A stretch of 64,000 bases of DNA from positions 310,001-374,000 of the forward strand of contig NZ_CP109130.1 in NCBI RefSeq assembly GCF_035917975.1, read 5' to 3'. Under the pieces are notes generated by a model. It was given only the letters and a program-made list of their open reading frames with translations. It ran no database searches and had not been told where the DNA came from. Shown in pieces: positions 1 through 8,594 of this stretch (the first letter of the stretch is position 1; each line of letters opens with the position of its first letter). A program made the translations under genes and the position numbers. The stretch comes from Streptosporangium sp. NBC_01756. GTDB lineage: Bacteria; Actinomycetota; Actinomycetes; Streptosporangiales; Streptosporangiaceae.

Positions 1-604
1 CGAAGAGGCTGACGTCGCACTCGCCGCCGACGCCGTCGCGCCGGGCGACGTGGATCCCAGCCAGCAACGACATCGCCGCGACGACGCCGCCGCAGTAGTC
101 GACCAGCGAAAGGCCGCTCTTGGTCGGCGGTCCGGCCGGGTCGCCGGTCAGGTCCATCCACGCGGCGAGACCCTGGACGACGTAGTCGTACGCCGGCTCC
201 GCCCGCCGCGGCCCGGTCATCCCGTAACCGGACAGCGAGCAGACCACCAGCCGCGGATTGAGGTGGCTCAGGTCGGCGTACCGGAGGCCGAGCTTGTCCG
301 GCACGTCCCCGCGCAGGTTGTACATGAGCGCGTCGGCGCCCTCGACGAGGCGGTGCAGCACTGCCACGCCGGCCGGAACCGAGAGGTCGAGGCAGATGCT
401 GCGCTTGTTCCGGTTGAAGCTCTGGAAGAAGAGGCTGTCGTCGTCCTCGGCGAACGGCGGGACATGCCGCCCGATGTCGCCGCCCGTACGCGCGTCCTCG
501 ATCTTGATCACGTCGGCGCCGAGCTCGGCGAGGTGCAACGATCCGAACGGGCCGGCGCCGTACTGCTCGACGGCGATGATCCTGATGTCACTGAGTCCCG
601 TCAC
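1..604 (-). CDS. Family III (CaiB/BaiF) CoA-transferase, partial
   Basis: The N-terminal 201 residues of a CaiB/BaiF-type CoA-transferase are visible; the rest lies beyond the left edge. The GTG start follows an AGGAG six bases upstream. Family features seen are the opening IIAVEQYGAGPFGSLHLAEL, GADVIKIED, the FNRNKRSICLDL stretch, and an aspartate at residue 169 (SLVDYCGG). This matches the aspartate that carries the acyl anhydride in formyl-CoA transferase. The start overlaps the end of the methylaspartate ammonia-lyase gene by 17 bp, so the two are probably translated together. From this context the acyl acceptor may be mesaconate, with succinyl-CoA as donor; that substrate is inferred. 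Family III enzymes also act on formate, carnitine, bile acids and methylacyl groups, so the family is secure and the substrate is not. Confidence 0.9.
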   Translation of the reverse strand, partial: MTGLSDIRIIAVEQYGAGPFGSLHLAELGADVIKIEDARTGGDIGRHVPPFAEDDDSLFFQSFNRNKRSICLDLSVPAGVAVLHRLVEGADALMYNLRGDVPDKLGLRYADLSHLNPRLVVCSLSGYGMTGPRRAEPAYDYVVQGLAAWMDLTGDPAGPPTKSGLSLVDYCGGVVAAMSLLAGIHVARRDGVGGECDVSLF

Positions 605-1817
605 GTCTGCTCCTGTGCTCGATGACCGCGTGGGTGCGTGCCATCTCATTCCTGGTCACCATCACTGCCTCGTCAACGCCCATGCCGGGCCGGGCCAGCA
701 GCACGTCCGCGCCCGCGCCCATCGCGACGTGGGTGGCGATGCGGGCCGACAGGTCGGTCTCGGTGCACGACCCTCCGAGGTACGCCGCGACGCCCGCGGC
801 CCGACAGGCGAGAACGGACCGCACGGCGTCGTCGAGGCTGCCGACGTCGGGCATCTTGATCTGGATCATGTCGGCCGCCCGCGCGTCGAGGAAGGCCAGC
901 ACGTCCTCGTGGGTGTTGCACCACTCGTCGGCGACGATCTGGACGCCGGTTTCGTGTTTGCGCAGGCGCAGGAGGACGTCGATCTGGGCCTCCCGCGACG
1001 CCGCGCGCATCGGCTGCTCGACGCGCAGCGGGAACGGCGCGCACTTCTCGGCCAGCCGGGCGAGGAAGCTGGCCACCTCGGCCGTGGAGGGGAAGACGTC
1101 GCCGAGGGTGCCGTAGCAGTCGATGTGGATCACCGGCTGGTAGTCGTCGTCCGGGCGCCGCGCCAGCACCCGGTCGCGTACCCAGCCGACATAGTCCAGC
1201 AGCAGGTGGCCGCCGGGCCCGACGAGCAGATCGGCGTTGTTGATCAGCCCGTGCGGCAGGCTCTCGACCCGGCGCAGCACCATCCGGTCGACCGCGCCCC
1301 GCCGGTCCTCGCCGGACTGGGCGAGCAGCGGGACTGGACCGATCGGATCGGCGCCGCCGTACTCGGCGGCGACCACCTCGGCCATCGTGCGCCGGGTGGC
1401 GTTCGCGGCCGCATCGAGCAGGGCCTGGCTGACCCCGTACGCGACCGCTCGTGGCAGCCCGAGCGGCGCGATCAGGGCGGAGGTCTCCCGGAACGAGTCC
1501 ACGGTCGCGTCCAGCAGGACGTCGCGCAGCACCGGCAGCCAGCGGTCGCGGGCCGCCTCCGCCAGCAGGACGGGCTCGCGTCCGGAGCCGCCAGCGTACT
1601 GCACCGACACCCCGGCCCCGGTGGCCACGCGGTCGTCGTCGAGGAAGAGCAGAATCTGCAGCGACTCGCTGGGCTGGCGGATCGCGCGGTAGCCTGGGGT
1701 GAGCGCGGGGCCGTCGTAGAAGTAGCCGTCGCGTACCGCCCCGGCCTTGATCGCCGCCTGGTCGTCGTTGCTGTAGGTGCCGATGCCGGGCACCGCCAGA
1801 ATCCCCGAGACGCGCAT
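588..1817 (-). CDS. mal: 3-methylaspartate ammonia-lyase
   Basis: This 409-residue enzyme should deaminate (2S,3S)-3-methylaspartate to mesaconate (EC 4.3.1.2) in the cytoplasm. Its length matches the clostridial enzyme (about 413). It belongs to the enolase superfamily: the metal ligands appear as D233 (HIDCYG), E267 (RVEQPM) and D297 (IVADEW), the catalytic lysine as K321 (IQIKMPD), and the second active-site residue as H189 (LPHGLINN). The ATG shares one base with the stop codon of the S9 peptidase gene (TGATG), and its end overlaps the CoA-transferase start. No glutamate mutase gene, the usual source of methylaspartate, lies in the window. Either it is beyond the left edge or the substrate comes from outside the cell. 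The enzyme assignment is strong; the pathway direction is inferred. Confidence 0.95.
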   Translation of the reverse strand: MRVSGILAVPGIGTYSNDDQAAIKAGAVRDGYFYDGPALTPGYRAIRQPSESLQILLFLDDDRVATGAGVSVQYAGGSGREPVLLAEAARDRWLPVLRDVLLDATVDSFRETSALIAPLGLPRAVAYGVSQALLDAAANATRRTMAEVVAAEYGGADPIGPVPLLAQSGEDRRGAVDRMVLRRVESLPHGLINNADLLVGPGGHLLLDYVGWVRDRVLARRPDDDYQPVIHIDCYGTLGDVFPSTAEVASFLARLAEKCAPFPLRVEQPMRAASREAQIDVLLRLRKHETGVQIVADEWCNTHEDVLAFLDARAADMIQIKMPDVGSLDDAVRSVLACRAAGVAAYLGGSCTETDLSARIATHVAMGAGADVLLARPGMGVDEAVMVTRNEMARTHAVIEHRSRRDGTQ

Positions 1818-3757
1818 CAGCCGGCGTACCTTGTCACCCAGTCCACGACCCGGGCGTTGTAGTCGCGCCGGAACCGGGGCGGGCTGTTGAACAGCATGTT
1901 GTGCGACGCCTCCGGGTAGATCACGATCTCGGTCTGCACGCCGAGCTCGCGCAGCGCCGTGTGCCACTGCCTGGCCTGGTCGAGCGGGCAGCGGACGTCC
2001 GCACCGCCGTGCAGGAGCAGCGTGGGAGTGCGTACGTCGGCCACGTGGGTGATGGGCGACATCGCCGCGTAGTTCTCGGCGTCCGCCCAGAACGCGCCGC
2101 CCCACTCGCTGGTCGACAGGGCGCGCCGGTTGTCGGTCGTGCCGGCGGCGCTGCGCAGATCGCTGATGACGCCCCCGCCGACGGCCGCGGCGAACCGGTC
2201 GCTGCGGCTGGTGAGGTAGCAGGTCATGTAGCCGCCATAGCTGTAACCGGTCACCGCGATGCGGTTGTTGTCGACGAGCCCCTCGGCGACGAGCTCTTCG
2301 AGGGGCTCGAGGAAGTCCGCGGTGTCCGAGGTTCCCCACCGGCCACTCACAGCGCGGGCGAACTCCTCGCCGTAGCCGTCGCTTCCCCGCGGATTGAGCA
2401 GCAGCACGGTCCAGCCGCGCGCGACGAGCTCGTGGTGGTAGAGGTGCACGGCCTCCGCGGCGCCGTTCCAGGCGTTGTGCGGGCCGCCGTGGATGTCCAG
2501 CAGCAGCGGCTGCGGGCCGGTGGCGTCGGGGTCGCGCATGACCCATCCGGTGACGGCCGTCCCATCGGAGATGGTGAACGTACGCTCGGCGCGCGGGGCC
2601 AGACGCCGGTCGCCGAGCCGCTCGCGATGGTTGGTCAGCTGGGTCGACGTGCCGGTCGTGAGGTCCAGGACGTAGATCTCGCCGAACGTGTCCGGCCCGT
2701 TGCCGAGGAACGCGACCAGTGTGCCGGCCACGCTCAGGCTCGAGACGTTCTGGTCGGGCGCCGCGAGCAGCGCGGTGGGGGTGCCGCCGGTCTCGGGCAT
2801 GGTGTACGGCACGACGTAGCCGCCCTCGCGCACGCAGAACAGGACCGTCCCGAGCTGCGGCACCACGCGCGGCGTCGAGCCGGGATAACCGGGCGCGCCG
2901 TACATGACCTGCCGGTCCATCTGCTCGGTGAGGTGCCGGGCCGTGCCGTCCGCCGGATCGACGAGGAGCAGGCCGGTGAAGCGCGCGGGCCCCTCCGGGT
3001 GGCCGCAGACCAGCAGCCGGGTGCCGTCGCCCGTCCAGGCGAGCGGCCCGGCGCTGCCGGATTCCGGGCCCGCCAGCCGCGGGACCCGTCCGGGGTCGCC
3101 GAGGTCGATGGCGTACGCGGCGGATTGCCGGGTGAGGTCGGCGTCCGCGGACATGGCGGCGGAGAAGGCGATCCGGGTGCCGTCCGCCGACCAGGCCGCC
3201 CCGGATGCGCTCCACTCGCCGGCGGTGATCTGCTCGCATCCGCCCGTGCCGACGTCGGCGACGTGGATGTGCTGCCGCGGGGCGCTCAGCACGCCGGCGC
3301 CGTCAGCGTAGTAGTCGAGGCGACGGCTCACGACCGGCGCGCCCCACGCCCACGTGCCCTCGGACTCCGGGGGATCGGCCGGCGCGGTGAACAGCAACCG
3401 CGAGCCGTCCGGGCTGAACGCCGGGGCGCCCGCTCCGCCGGGCCGGCGGGTGAGCTGCCGCGCCTCGGACGTCCCGACGTCGAGCAGCCAGATCTGGGGC
3501 CGGCCGTCGGTGGTGCGCAGGAAGGCGAGCAGCCGGCCGTCCGGCGACCAGGCCGGGGCGCAGTCGCCGACGCCGTCGGTCAGGCGGCGCGCGTTCCCGC
3601 CGCCGGTGGGCACCAGCCACAGGGTCTGCTCGACGCGGTCCGCGTCGAGGTCGTCGGTCTGGACGACGTAGGCGACCGCGCTGCCGTCCGGGCTGATCAC
3701 CGGTTGCTTGGGTACGTCGATCCGCCGGATGTCGTCGACAGTCAGATAGCGGTTCAC
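1817..3757 (-). CDS. S9 family prolyl oligopeptidase-type peptidase
   Basis: This 646-residue serine peptidase of the acylaminoacyl-peptidase/dipeptidyl-peptidase group has an N-terminal beta-propeller of TolB-like repeats (SPDGSRLLF, SPDGRLLAF, SADGTRIAF) over roughly residues 20-380 and a C-terminal alpha/beta hydrolase domain. The triad is visible: serine in GYSYGG near residue 505, aspartate in LLLHGGADVR and histidine in EASHNM. I place the start at a GTG preceded by GAGAGG at six bases, giving MNRYLTVDD; a GTG 36 bases upstream, without a good ribosome site, is also possible. There is no signal peptide, so it acts in the cytoplasm on imported short peptides. It lies 126 bp downstream of the PucR-type regulator and is fused translationally to the methylaspartate lyase gene. 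Confidence 0.92.
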   Translation of the reverse strand: MNRYLTVDDIRRIDVPKQPVISPDGSAVAYVVQTDDLDADRVEQTLWLVPTGGGNARRLTDGVGDCAPAWSPDGRLLAFLRTTDGRPQIWLLDVGTSEARQLTRRPGGAGAPAFSPDGSRLLFTAPADPPESEGTWAWGAPVVSRRLDYYADGAGVLSAPRQHIHVADVGTGGCEQITAGEWSASGAAWSADGTRIAFSAAMSADADLTRQSAAYAIDLGDPGRVPRLAGPESGSAGPLAWTGDGTRLLVCGHPEGPARFTGLLLVDPADGTARHLTEQMDRQVMYGAPGYPGSTPRVVPQLGTVLFCVREGGYVVPYTMPETGGTPTALLAAPDQNVSSLSVAGTLVAFLGNGPDTFGEIYVLDLTTGTSTQLTNHRERLGDRRLAPRAERTFTISDGTAVTGWVMRDPDATGPQPLLLDIHGGPHNAWNGAAEAVHLYHHELVARGWTVLLLNPRGSDGYGEEFARAVSGRWGTSDTADFLEPLEELVAEGLVDNNRIAVTGYSYGGYMTCYLTSRSDRFAAAVGGGVISDLRSAAGTTDNRRALSTSEWGGAFWADAENYAAMSPITHVADVRTPTLLLHGGADVRCPLDQARQWHTALRELGVQTEIVIYPEASHNMLFNSPPRFRRDYNARVVDWVTRYAG

Positions 3758-3883
3758 ACCGGTCCTCTCGTCGGTTGCCTGGATGCTGGACACCGCTGAT
3801 CGTCACAAGTCCGGGGGCGGCGGCGCTGGTGTCACGGCACGAAATTGCGGGTGCCGGGTAGCGCCGCGCGACGAGGCTGCCGG

Positions 3884-5536
3884 TCAGGAGCGCATGAAGA
3901 GCCGGAACTGGAGCATCAGCGACAGCCGCTCGTCGTGGTTGTCCAGGCTTATCCCGGAGACCTCCGCGACCCGCTTCAGGCGGTAGCGGAACGTGTTGGG
4001 GTGGACGTGCAGCGACGCCGACGCGGCGATGTTGTCGCCGAAGTGGTCCAGCCACGCGCGCAGTGTCGGCACCAGGTACCCGTGGCGCTCGTCCTGCTCG
4101 ACGAGACGGGCGAGCGGCCCGCTGAGGCCCATCCCCCGCGCCGACACCAGGTCGGTCATCTCCATCATGAGCAGCTCGTACGCGTGCTCGACCGTCGAGC
4201 AGACGCGGTCGCCCTGCTGCGCGCTGCGGGCCAGCCGCAGCGCGCGGTCGGCCTCCTCCCGGGCCCGCGGGAGGGCGTAGGCGTCGGGCGCGACGGCGCT
4301 GACCCCAATCACCGCGGTGGACCGCCGCCCTACCCGGGCGAGGAAGTCCTTCGCCATCCGCTGACCGCGGTCCGAGTGCGGGTCGGCGGCCGGGGGCAGC
4401 GGAACGATCCCGTACACGATGTCGCCGACCAGCGCGGCGGAGGCGCCCGGCTGGACGGTGCCGAGGTGCATGTCGAACGCGTCACCGATGCGCAGCAGCT
4501 CGGCCGCGCGGTCGCCGCGCAGGCGTGCGGGCTCGTCCTCGCCGTCCGGGAGCGCGACCGCGAGCACCAGCATCGGGCGGTGGGGCAGGCCCAGCCGGGC
4601 CGCGACCTCCTCCGCCTCCGGCCCGCCGGCCAGGACCTGGGCGGTAAGGTCCGAACGCATTCGGCGCTCCACGTTGGCGTTCGCGCGGTGGCTCAGCAGG
4701 TGCACGGCGACCGTGCCCTGCAGCTCGCGGAAGGCCTGCATCCGCTCGTCCGAGAGCGGACCGGGGACCGCGGCCCACACTGAGCCCAGGATCTCGTCGT
4801 CGGCCCGGATGCCCAGCACGACGCGAGGCATCGTGAAACCGCCGTACCCGCTCTCGGGCGGATCGACGAAGAGCGGCTCCTGGGTGCGGTACAACTGGCG
4901 GAAGATGCCGCGCTCGGTGAGATCCTGCGTGGCCCAGGGCGTGACCTGGCGGTTGAGGATCGCGCCGATGCGCGACGGGTCCGCCTCCTCCTGCCGGATC
5001 GAGAAGGCGAGCACCCGGGAGTCCCGGTCCTCGACCGTGACCGGCGCGTCGAGGATCTCGGCGATGGCGTTCGCCAGGGCGAACAGGTCGCCGGTCGGGA
5101 CGCCACCGAGCGGCGCCGCGAGCGCGGGGCCGGACGAGCCGTTCACCAACGGCGCGAGGGTCGCGGCGAGCTGGATCCAGGAGTTCTCGTTGCCAAGCGC
5201 GAGCACCGGCGCGACGGTCCGCGGGCCGGTCAGCGAGGCGACGGCGCTCTCGTGGACGATGAGCGCGCCGTCCTGGCGTGCCACCCGCTCGCTGAGGGCG
5301 GTGAGCTGCTCACCAGCCTGGACCCCGACGGCAAGAACCAGGGGGCGCCGCGACCAGGCGACCTGATCGGCCGGGTCGAAGATCACCAGGCCGTCGACGA
5401 TCCGGCCGAGGTCCTGGCCGTCGAACGCCGGGCGGAGCAGGGTGTGGCCGGCGTCCTCCAGGATCCGGGCCAGCGTGATCGACGGTCCGTCTACCACGGC
5501 GGATGCTTCCAGCTGCTCCGGGTGCCCCACAGCCAT
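3884..5536 (-). CDS. PucR/CdaR family transcriptional regulator
   Basis: This is a PucR-type regulator of about 550 residues. The C-terminus carries the family's helix-turn-helix: a region ending NIAASASLHVHPNTFRYRLKRV, followed by the short LxLMLQFRLF tail. The middle has the GGDEF-like fold typical of the family, and the N-terminal third resembles the PucR sensor domain (ARILEDAGHTLLRPAFDG). Members usually sense nitrogen-rich metabolites such as purines, diacids or amino acids and activate nearby catabolic genes. That fits its position between the racemase-containing operon and the S9 peptidase/methylaspartate lyase genes. The start is uncertain: I chose an ATG giving MAVGHPEQ, but an ATG/GTG up to 42 bases upstream or a GTG just before VDGPSITL would also work. 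The inducer is unknown. Confidence 0.85.
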   Translation of the reverse strand: MAVGHPEQLEASAVVDGPSITLARILEDAGHTLLRPAFDGQDLGRIVDGLVIFDPADQVAWSRRPLVLAVGVQAGEQLTALSERVARQDGALIVHESAVASLTGPRTVAPVLALGNENSWIQLAATLAPLVNGSSGPALAAPLGGVPTGDLFALANAIAEILDAPVTVEDRDSRVLAFSIRQEEADPSRIGAILNRQVTPWATQDLTERGIFRQLYRTQEPLFVDPPESGYGGFTMPRVVLGIRADDEILGSVWAAVPGPLSDERMQAFRELQGTVAVHLLSHRANANVERRMRSDLTAQVLAGGPEAEEVAARLGLPHRPMLVLAVALPDGEDEPARLRGDRAAELLRIGDAFDMHLGTVQPGASAALVGDIVYGIVPLPPAADPHSDRGQRMAKDFLARVGRRSTAVIGVSAVAPDAYALPRAREEADRALRLARSAQQGDRVCSTVEHAYELLMMEMTDLVSARGMGLSGPLARLVEQDERHGYLVPTLRAWLDHFGDNIAASASLHVHPNTFRYRLKRVAEVSGISLDNHDERLSLMLQFRLFMRS

Positions 5537-5953
5537 GATTCTAACCACGGCCGGTTGGCCCATCTTGTTCCACGGCACTATCGGCCTGCTCGATCTGGTG
5601 CGGCGGAACCATCTCTACGGGGCTTCGGGGTCACTGCGGGATGGGCGGTAGCGTGACCGCCGCTGTCTATGAGGCCGCTGAATATCAGCGTTTCCTCGGT
5701 CTGCTCAGCCCGAGGTTGGTGGGTGGTCCGGGTGCGCGGTGGCAGGTCGAATGCGTGGGTTGGCCGGTGGGGTGTGTCTGGGCCGGCGGGGACCCGGGAT
5801 CGTCAGGCGGTGGTCAGGGCCCAGGTCCCCGCTGTGCGAGTGAGGCCGCGGGTCGAGAAGCTCGTGGTCTGCACGCTCCGCACCCCGCACCCCGAAATCA
5901 TCGCATCTCGGTATAAATCACTACAGACGACACGCCGATTCTTCAGCGGCCCC
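5537..5953. other. Gap without a recognisable gene
   Basis: About 0.4 kb separates the racemase gene end from the PucR gene start, both leftward. The stretch holds only overlapping short frames with no family resemblance and no convincing ribosome site. It must contain the PucR promoter and the 3' end of the upstream transcript. The right third (about 5895-5950) is less GC-rich than its surroundings. I see no clear hairpin terminator. Confidence 0.5.
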
Positions 5954-7069
5954 CTATAGGGGTAGCCACTCGGTGTGAACTGTTGCTGCGGCGAGGGCTT
6001 CGGGGTCGGGGGTGACGCCCAGGCCTGGGCCTTCTGGGACTGACATGTAGCCGTCGCTGAGTTCGAGGGGTGGGGTGATGTCCTGGTGGTAGAAGCGCGA
6101 CGAGGCGGAGATGTCGCCTGGTAGCCGCATGTTAGGCAGGGCGGCCAGGGCGGCGTTCGCGGCGCGGCCCAGGCCGGTCTCGACCATGCCGCCGCACCAG
6201 ACCGGGACGTCGTGGGCTTGGCAGAGGTCGTGCACGCGCCGGGCCTCGAGGTAGCCGCCCACCCGGCCGGCCTTGATGTTGACGACACGGCACGCGCCCA
6301 GTCTGATCGCGTCGGCCGCGGCCCGGGCGGAGGTGATCGACTCGTCCAGGCAGACGGGGGTTCGCAGGTGGCGAGCCAGCTCGGCGTGGCCCAGCACGTT
6401 CTCCTCGGCCATCGGCTGCTCGATGAGCAGCAGGTCGAAATCGTCCAGTTTCCGGAGTTGGTCGACGTCGGCGAGCGTGTACGCCGCGTTCGCGTCGACC
6501 TGCAACGGGATGTCGCCGAACGCGTCCCGGATCGCGCGCACCGCCGCGACGTCCCAGCCTGGCTCGATCTTGAGTTTGATCCGCCGGTATCCGTCGGCCA
6601 GGTAGGCGCCGACCGCGGTGACCAACTCGTCGAGGGTGTCCATGATACCGACCGAGACGCCCGCCGGCACCGACGTGTGGACGGCGCCGAGCGCGCGGCT
6701 CAGCGGCATCCCCAGACCCCGTAGCTCGGCGTCCCAGACCGCCATCTCGAGCGCCGCTTTGCTCATCCGGTGCCCGCGGAAGCGATCCAGCGCGGCGCTG
6801 ACGAGGTTGACGTCGATGGCGGGCAGGTCGCGCAGCGCGGGCACGAGGAAGTCGCGCAGCGTGATCATCGCCGCGCCGACGTACTCCGAGGCGTACAGCG
6901 GGTGCTGCGCGGCGACACACTCGCCCCAGCCCTCGGCGTCGGCGGTGACGGCGCGGAGGATCAGCACGTCTTTGGTCGTCTGGGTGCCGAAGGAGGTGCG
7001 GAACGGCGACACCAGGGGCAGCCGGAGCCGCCGCATCTCGATGCCTTCTAGCGCGGATACCTTACCCAT
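5954..7069 (-). CDS. N-succinyl(acyl)amino acid racemase / OSB synthase-type enzyme
   Basis: This 371-residue enzyme belongs to the enolase superfamily, muconate-lactonizing subgroup. The full active site is visible: the KLK motif with K165 and K167, metal ligands D192 (QVDANAAY), E217 (IEQPM) and D242 (CLDES), and the opposite lysine K266 (NIKAGRVGG). This set is shared by o-succinylbenzoate synthase and N-succinylamino acid racemase (NSAR). The neighbourhood, with a COG3375-type acyltransferase and M20 deacylases but no menaquinone gene, favours racemisation of N-succinylated amino acids. The start is an ATG preceded by AGGTG at six bases; a GTG nine bases upstream is possible. It follows the serine hydrolase gene with almost no gap, so it closes the six-gene leftward operon. 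Confidence 0.88.
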   Translation of the reverse strand: MGKVSALEGIEMRRLRLPLVSPFRTSFGTQTTKDVLILRAVTADAEGWGECVAAQHPLYASEYVGAAMITLRDFLVPALRDLPAIDVNLVSAALDRFRGHRMSKAALEMAVWDAELRGLGMPLSRALGAVHTSVPAGVSVGIMDTLDELVTAVGAYLADGYRRIKLKIEPGWDVAAVRAIRDAFGDIPLQVDANAAYTLADVDQLRKLDDFDLLLIEQPMAEENVLGHAELARHLRTPVCLDESITSARAAADAIRLGACRVVNIKAGRVGGYLEARRVHDLCQAHDVPVWCGGMVETGLGRAANAALAALPNMRLPGDISASSRFYHQDITPPLELSDGYMSVPEGPGLGVTPDPEALAAATVHTEWLPL

Positions 7070-7079
7070 CAGGGTCACC

Positions 7080-8594
7080 TCAGTCTTCGGTCCTGGTCAG
7101 GGGGATGTTGGCGTATGCCGGGCCGGCGTCGCCGACCGTCAGCACCTCGCCGGTCGCGGACAGGTAGCGTCCCGGGCCGGCGGCGGTAAGCTGCAGGGTG
7201 ATCGGGTCGTCGAGGGAGCCCCGACTGGGCAGGTCGATCACGGCGTGGTCCCCGTCCTGCCGCAGGCGGTACGGCGCCATCGGCACCTCCCCGACCCGGG
7301 ATTCGTAGTCGCCGGCCAGGCCGGGTTCGAGCGTCGACGGGCCGAGCTCGGGCACGGCGGTCCGGTACCGCACATCGCCGGTGACGGCGTCGAGGTGGTA
7401 ACGGACGTGCCCGGCCGCGTCGCGCAGGAACACGGACCGGCCGTCGACGCCGTGAAGTTCGCCGTCGCGGGCGACGATGTCCCGGATGTCGCCAAGGCGC
7501 CCGACGTACCGGCCGGCCGCGTCTTGCGGGTAAGGCGAAGTCGCCGCCGGGGGTGGGGTGGCCGGCGAGCCGTGGCCGTCCGCGAGCCGCCGGACGATGT
7601 CGGCCGCCAGCTCGTTCTGCAGGTCGTGGTCCACGGAGTTGGTGAGCACCGCACCGCCGATGCCGAGGTCCGGCAGCCAGAACACCTGGCAGAGGAAGCC
7701 GAAGCCTGCCCCGCCGTGGTGCAGCACCCGGACCCCGGGCGCCCAGCGGTCGACGTAGAGCCCCAGCCCGTACCCCTGGGTCTGCTCCTCGGTCAGCCTC
7801 GGGAAGTCCAGGTGTTGCCGGGCCAACTCGGGCCGTAGGACGCCGTCGCCCTCGCGCAACTGGAATCGCAGGTAGCGCAGTACATCCGCCACGCTGGTGT
7901 AGAGACCGCCCGACGGCACCATCGGCACTCGCCGGGGCACGTCGCGACCCGCGCGGGCGAACGTGCGGGAGTGCCCGAGTGCCCGGTCCTCGTCGCCGTC
8001 GAAGGCGCCGAAGTCGAACGTCGACCGGGTGAGACCGAGCGGCTCGAACAGCCGCCCGCGCATGAACTCGGCGAACGTCTCCCCCGCTGCAGTAGCCACC
8101 ACCTGGCCGGCGAGGTCGATCCCGAGGTTGGAGTACTCGTGGTGGTGGCCGACGGGGAACCGCAGCCAGGTCTCGGGGATGCTGGCGAGGTGCTCCTCGA
8201 ACGTGGCGTCGCCGACCTCGTAGTTGGACCCGACCGGCGCCTCGTGGGTGAAGCCGGCAGTGTGGGTCAGCAGGTGGCGCAGGGTGATCCGGCGTTCGGG
8301 CCGCTCTTCGAAGTCGCTGTGTACGGTGAAGTCCGGCAGGTGGCGCAGGATCGGCTGGTCGAGGTCGACCAGGCCCTCCTGCACGGCCAGCAGCACGCCG
8401 GTCGCGGTGACCAGCTTCGACGTCGACTGGACGCTGAGCATGGTGCGGACGCCGATGCCACTGCCGAATCCCTCGGCCCACAGGACGCCGTCGGCATCAC
8501 ACAACCCTACGGCGACCCCCGGAATCCCCCGCGACCTCGCTTCGCGGGGAACGGCTTCGGAGAGGTACGCGATGAGCTCATCGACCCGCGACAT
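7080..8594 (-). CDS. Serine hydrolase, beta-lactamase/D-aminopeptidase type
   Basis: This 504-residue protein of the serine beta-lactamase-like (peptidase S12) family has the three catalytic motifs: S57-x-x-K60 (STSK), Y154-S-N156 and a HHGG motif at 292-295. Residues after about 370 form a separate beta-rich tail of the kind seen in D-aminopeptidases and related esterases. No signal peptide or membrane segment is seen, so it should be cytoplasmic, unlike true beta-lactamases or penicillin-binding proteins. Family members release N-terminal D-residues, hydrolyse D-amino acid amides, or act as esterases. Next to a racemase and diaminopropionate lyase, a peptidase for D-residues is the best guess. 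The start ATG has GAAGGG upstream; the gene overlaps the end of the lyase gene by 17 bp. Confidence 0.85.
   Translation of the reverse strand: MSRVDELIAYLSEAVPREARSRGIPGVAVGLCDADGVLWAEGFGSGIGVRTMLSVQSTSKLVTATGVLLAVQEGLVDLDQPILRHLPDFTVHSDFEERPERRITLRHLLTHTAGFTHEAPVGSNYEVGDATFEEHLASIPETWLRFPVGHHHEYSNLGIDLAGQVVATAAGETFAEFMRGRLFEPLGLTRSTFDFGAFDGDEDRALGHSRTFARAGRDVPRRVPMVPSGGLYTSVADVLRYLRFQLREGDGVLRPELARQHLDFPRLTEEQTQGYGLGLYVDRWAPGVRVLHHGGAGFGFLCQVFWLPDLGIGGAVLTNSVDHDLQNELAADIVRRLADGHGSPATPPPAATSPYPQDAAGRYVGRLGDIRDIVARDGELHGVDGRSVFLRDAAGHVRYHLDAVTGDVRYRTAVPELGPSTLEPGLAGDYESRVGEVPMAPYRLRQDGDHAVIDLPSRGSLDDPITLQLTAAGPGRYLSATGEVLTVGDAGPAYANIPLTRTED

Noticed and set aside
1901..3799. Open frame of 632 codons opposite the S9 peptidase gene
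   Set aside because: Arginine/glycine-rich shadow with no motif; the minus-strand peptidase is complete.
5954..7069. Assignment as menC of menaquinone synthesis
   Set aside because: The active site would allow it, but no menaquinone genes are near, and the acyltransferase and M20 partners favour N-succinylamino acid racemase; recorded as an alternative.
7080..8594. Reading the serine hydrolase as an antibiotic-resistance beta-lactamase
   Set aside because: It has no signal peptide and carries an extra C-terminal domain; the context is amino acid catabolism.
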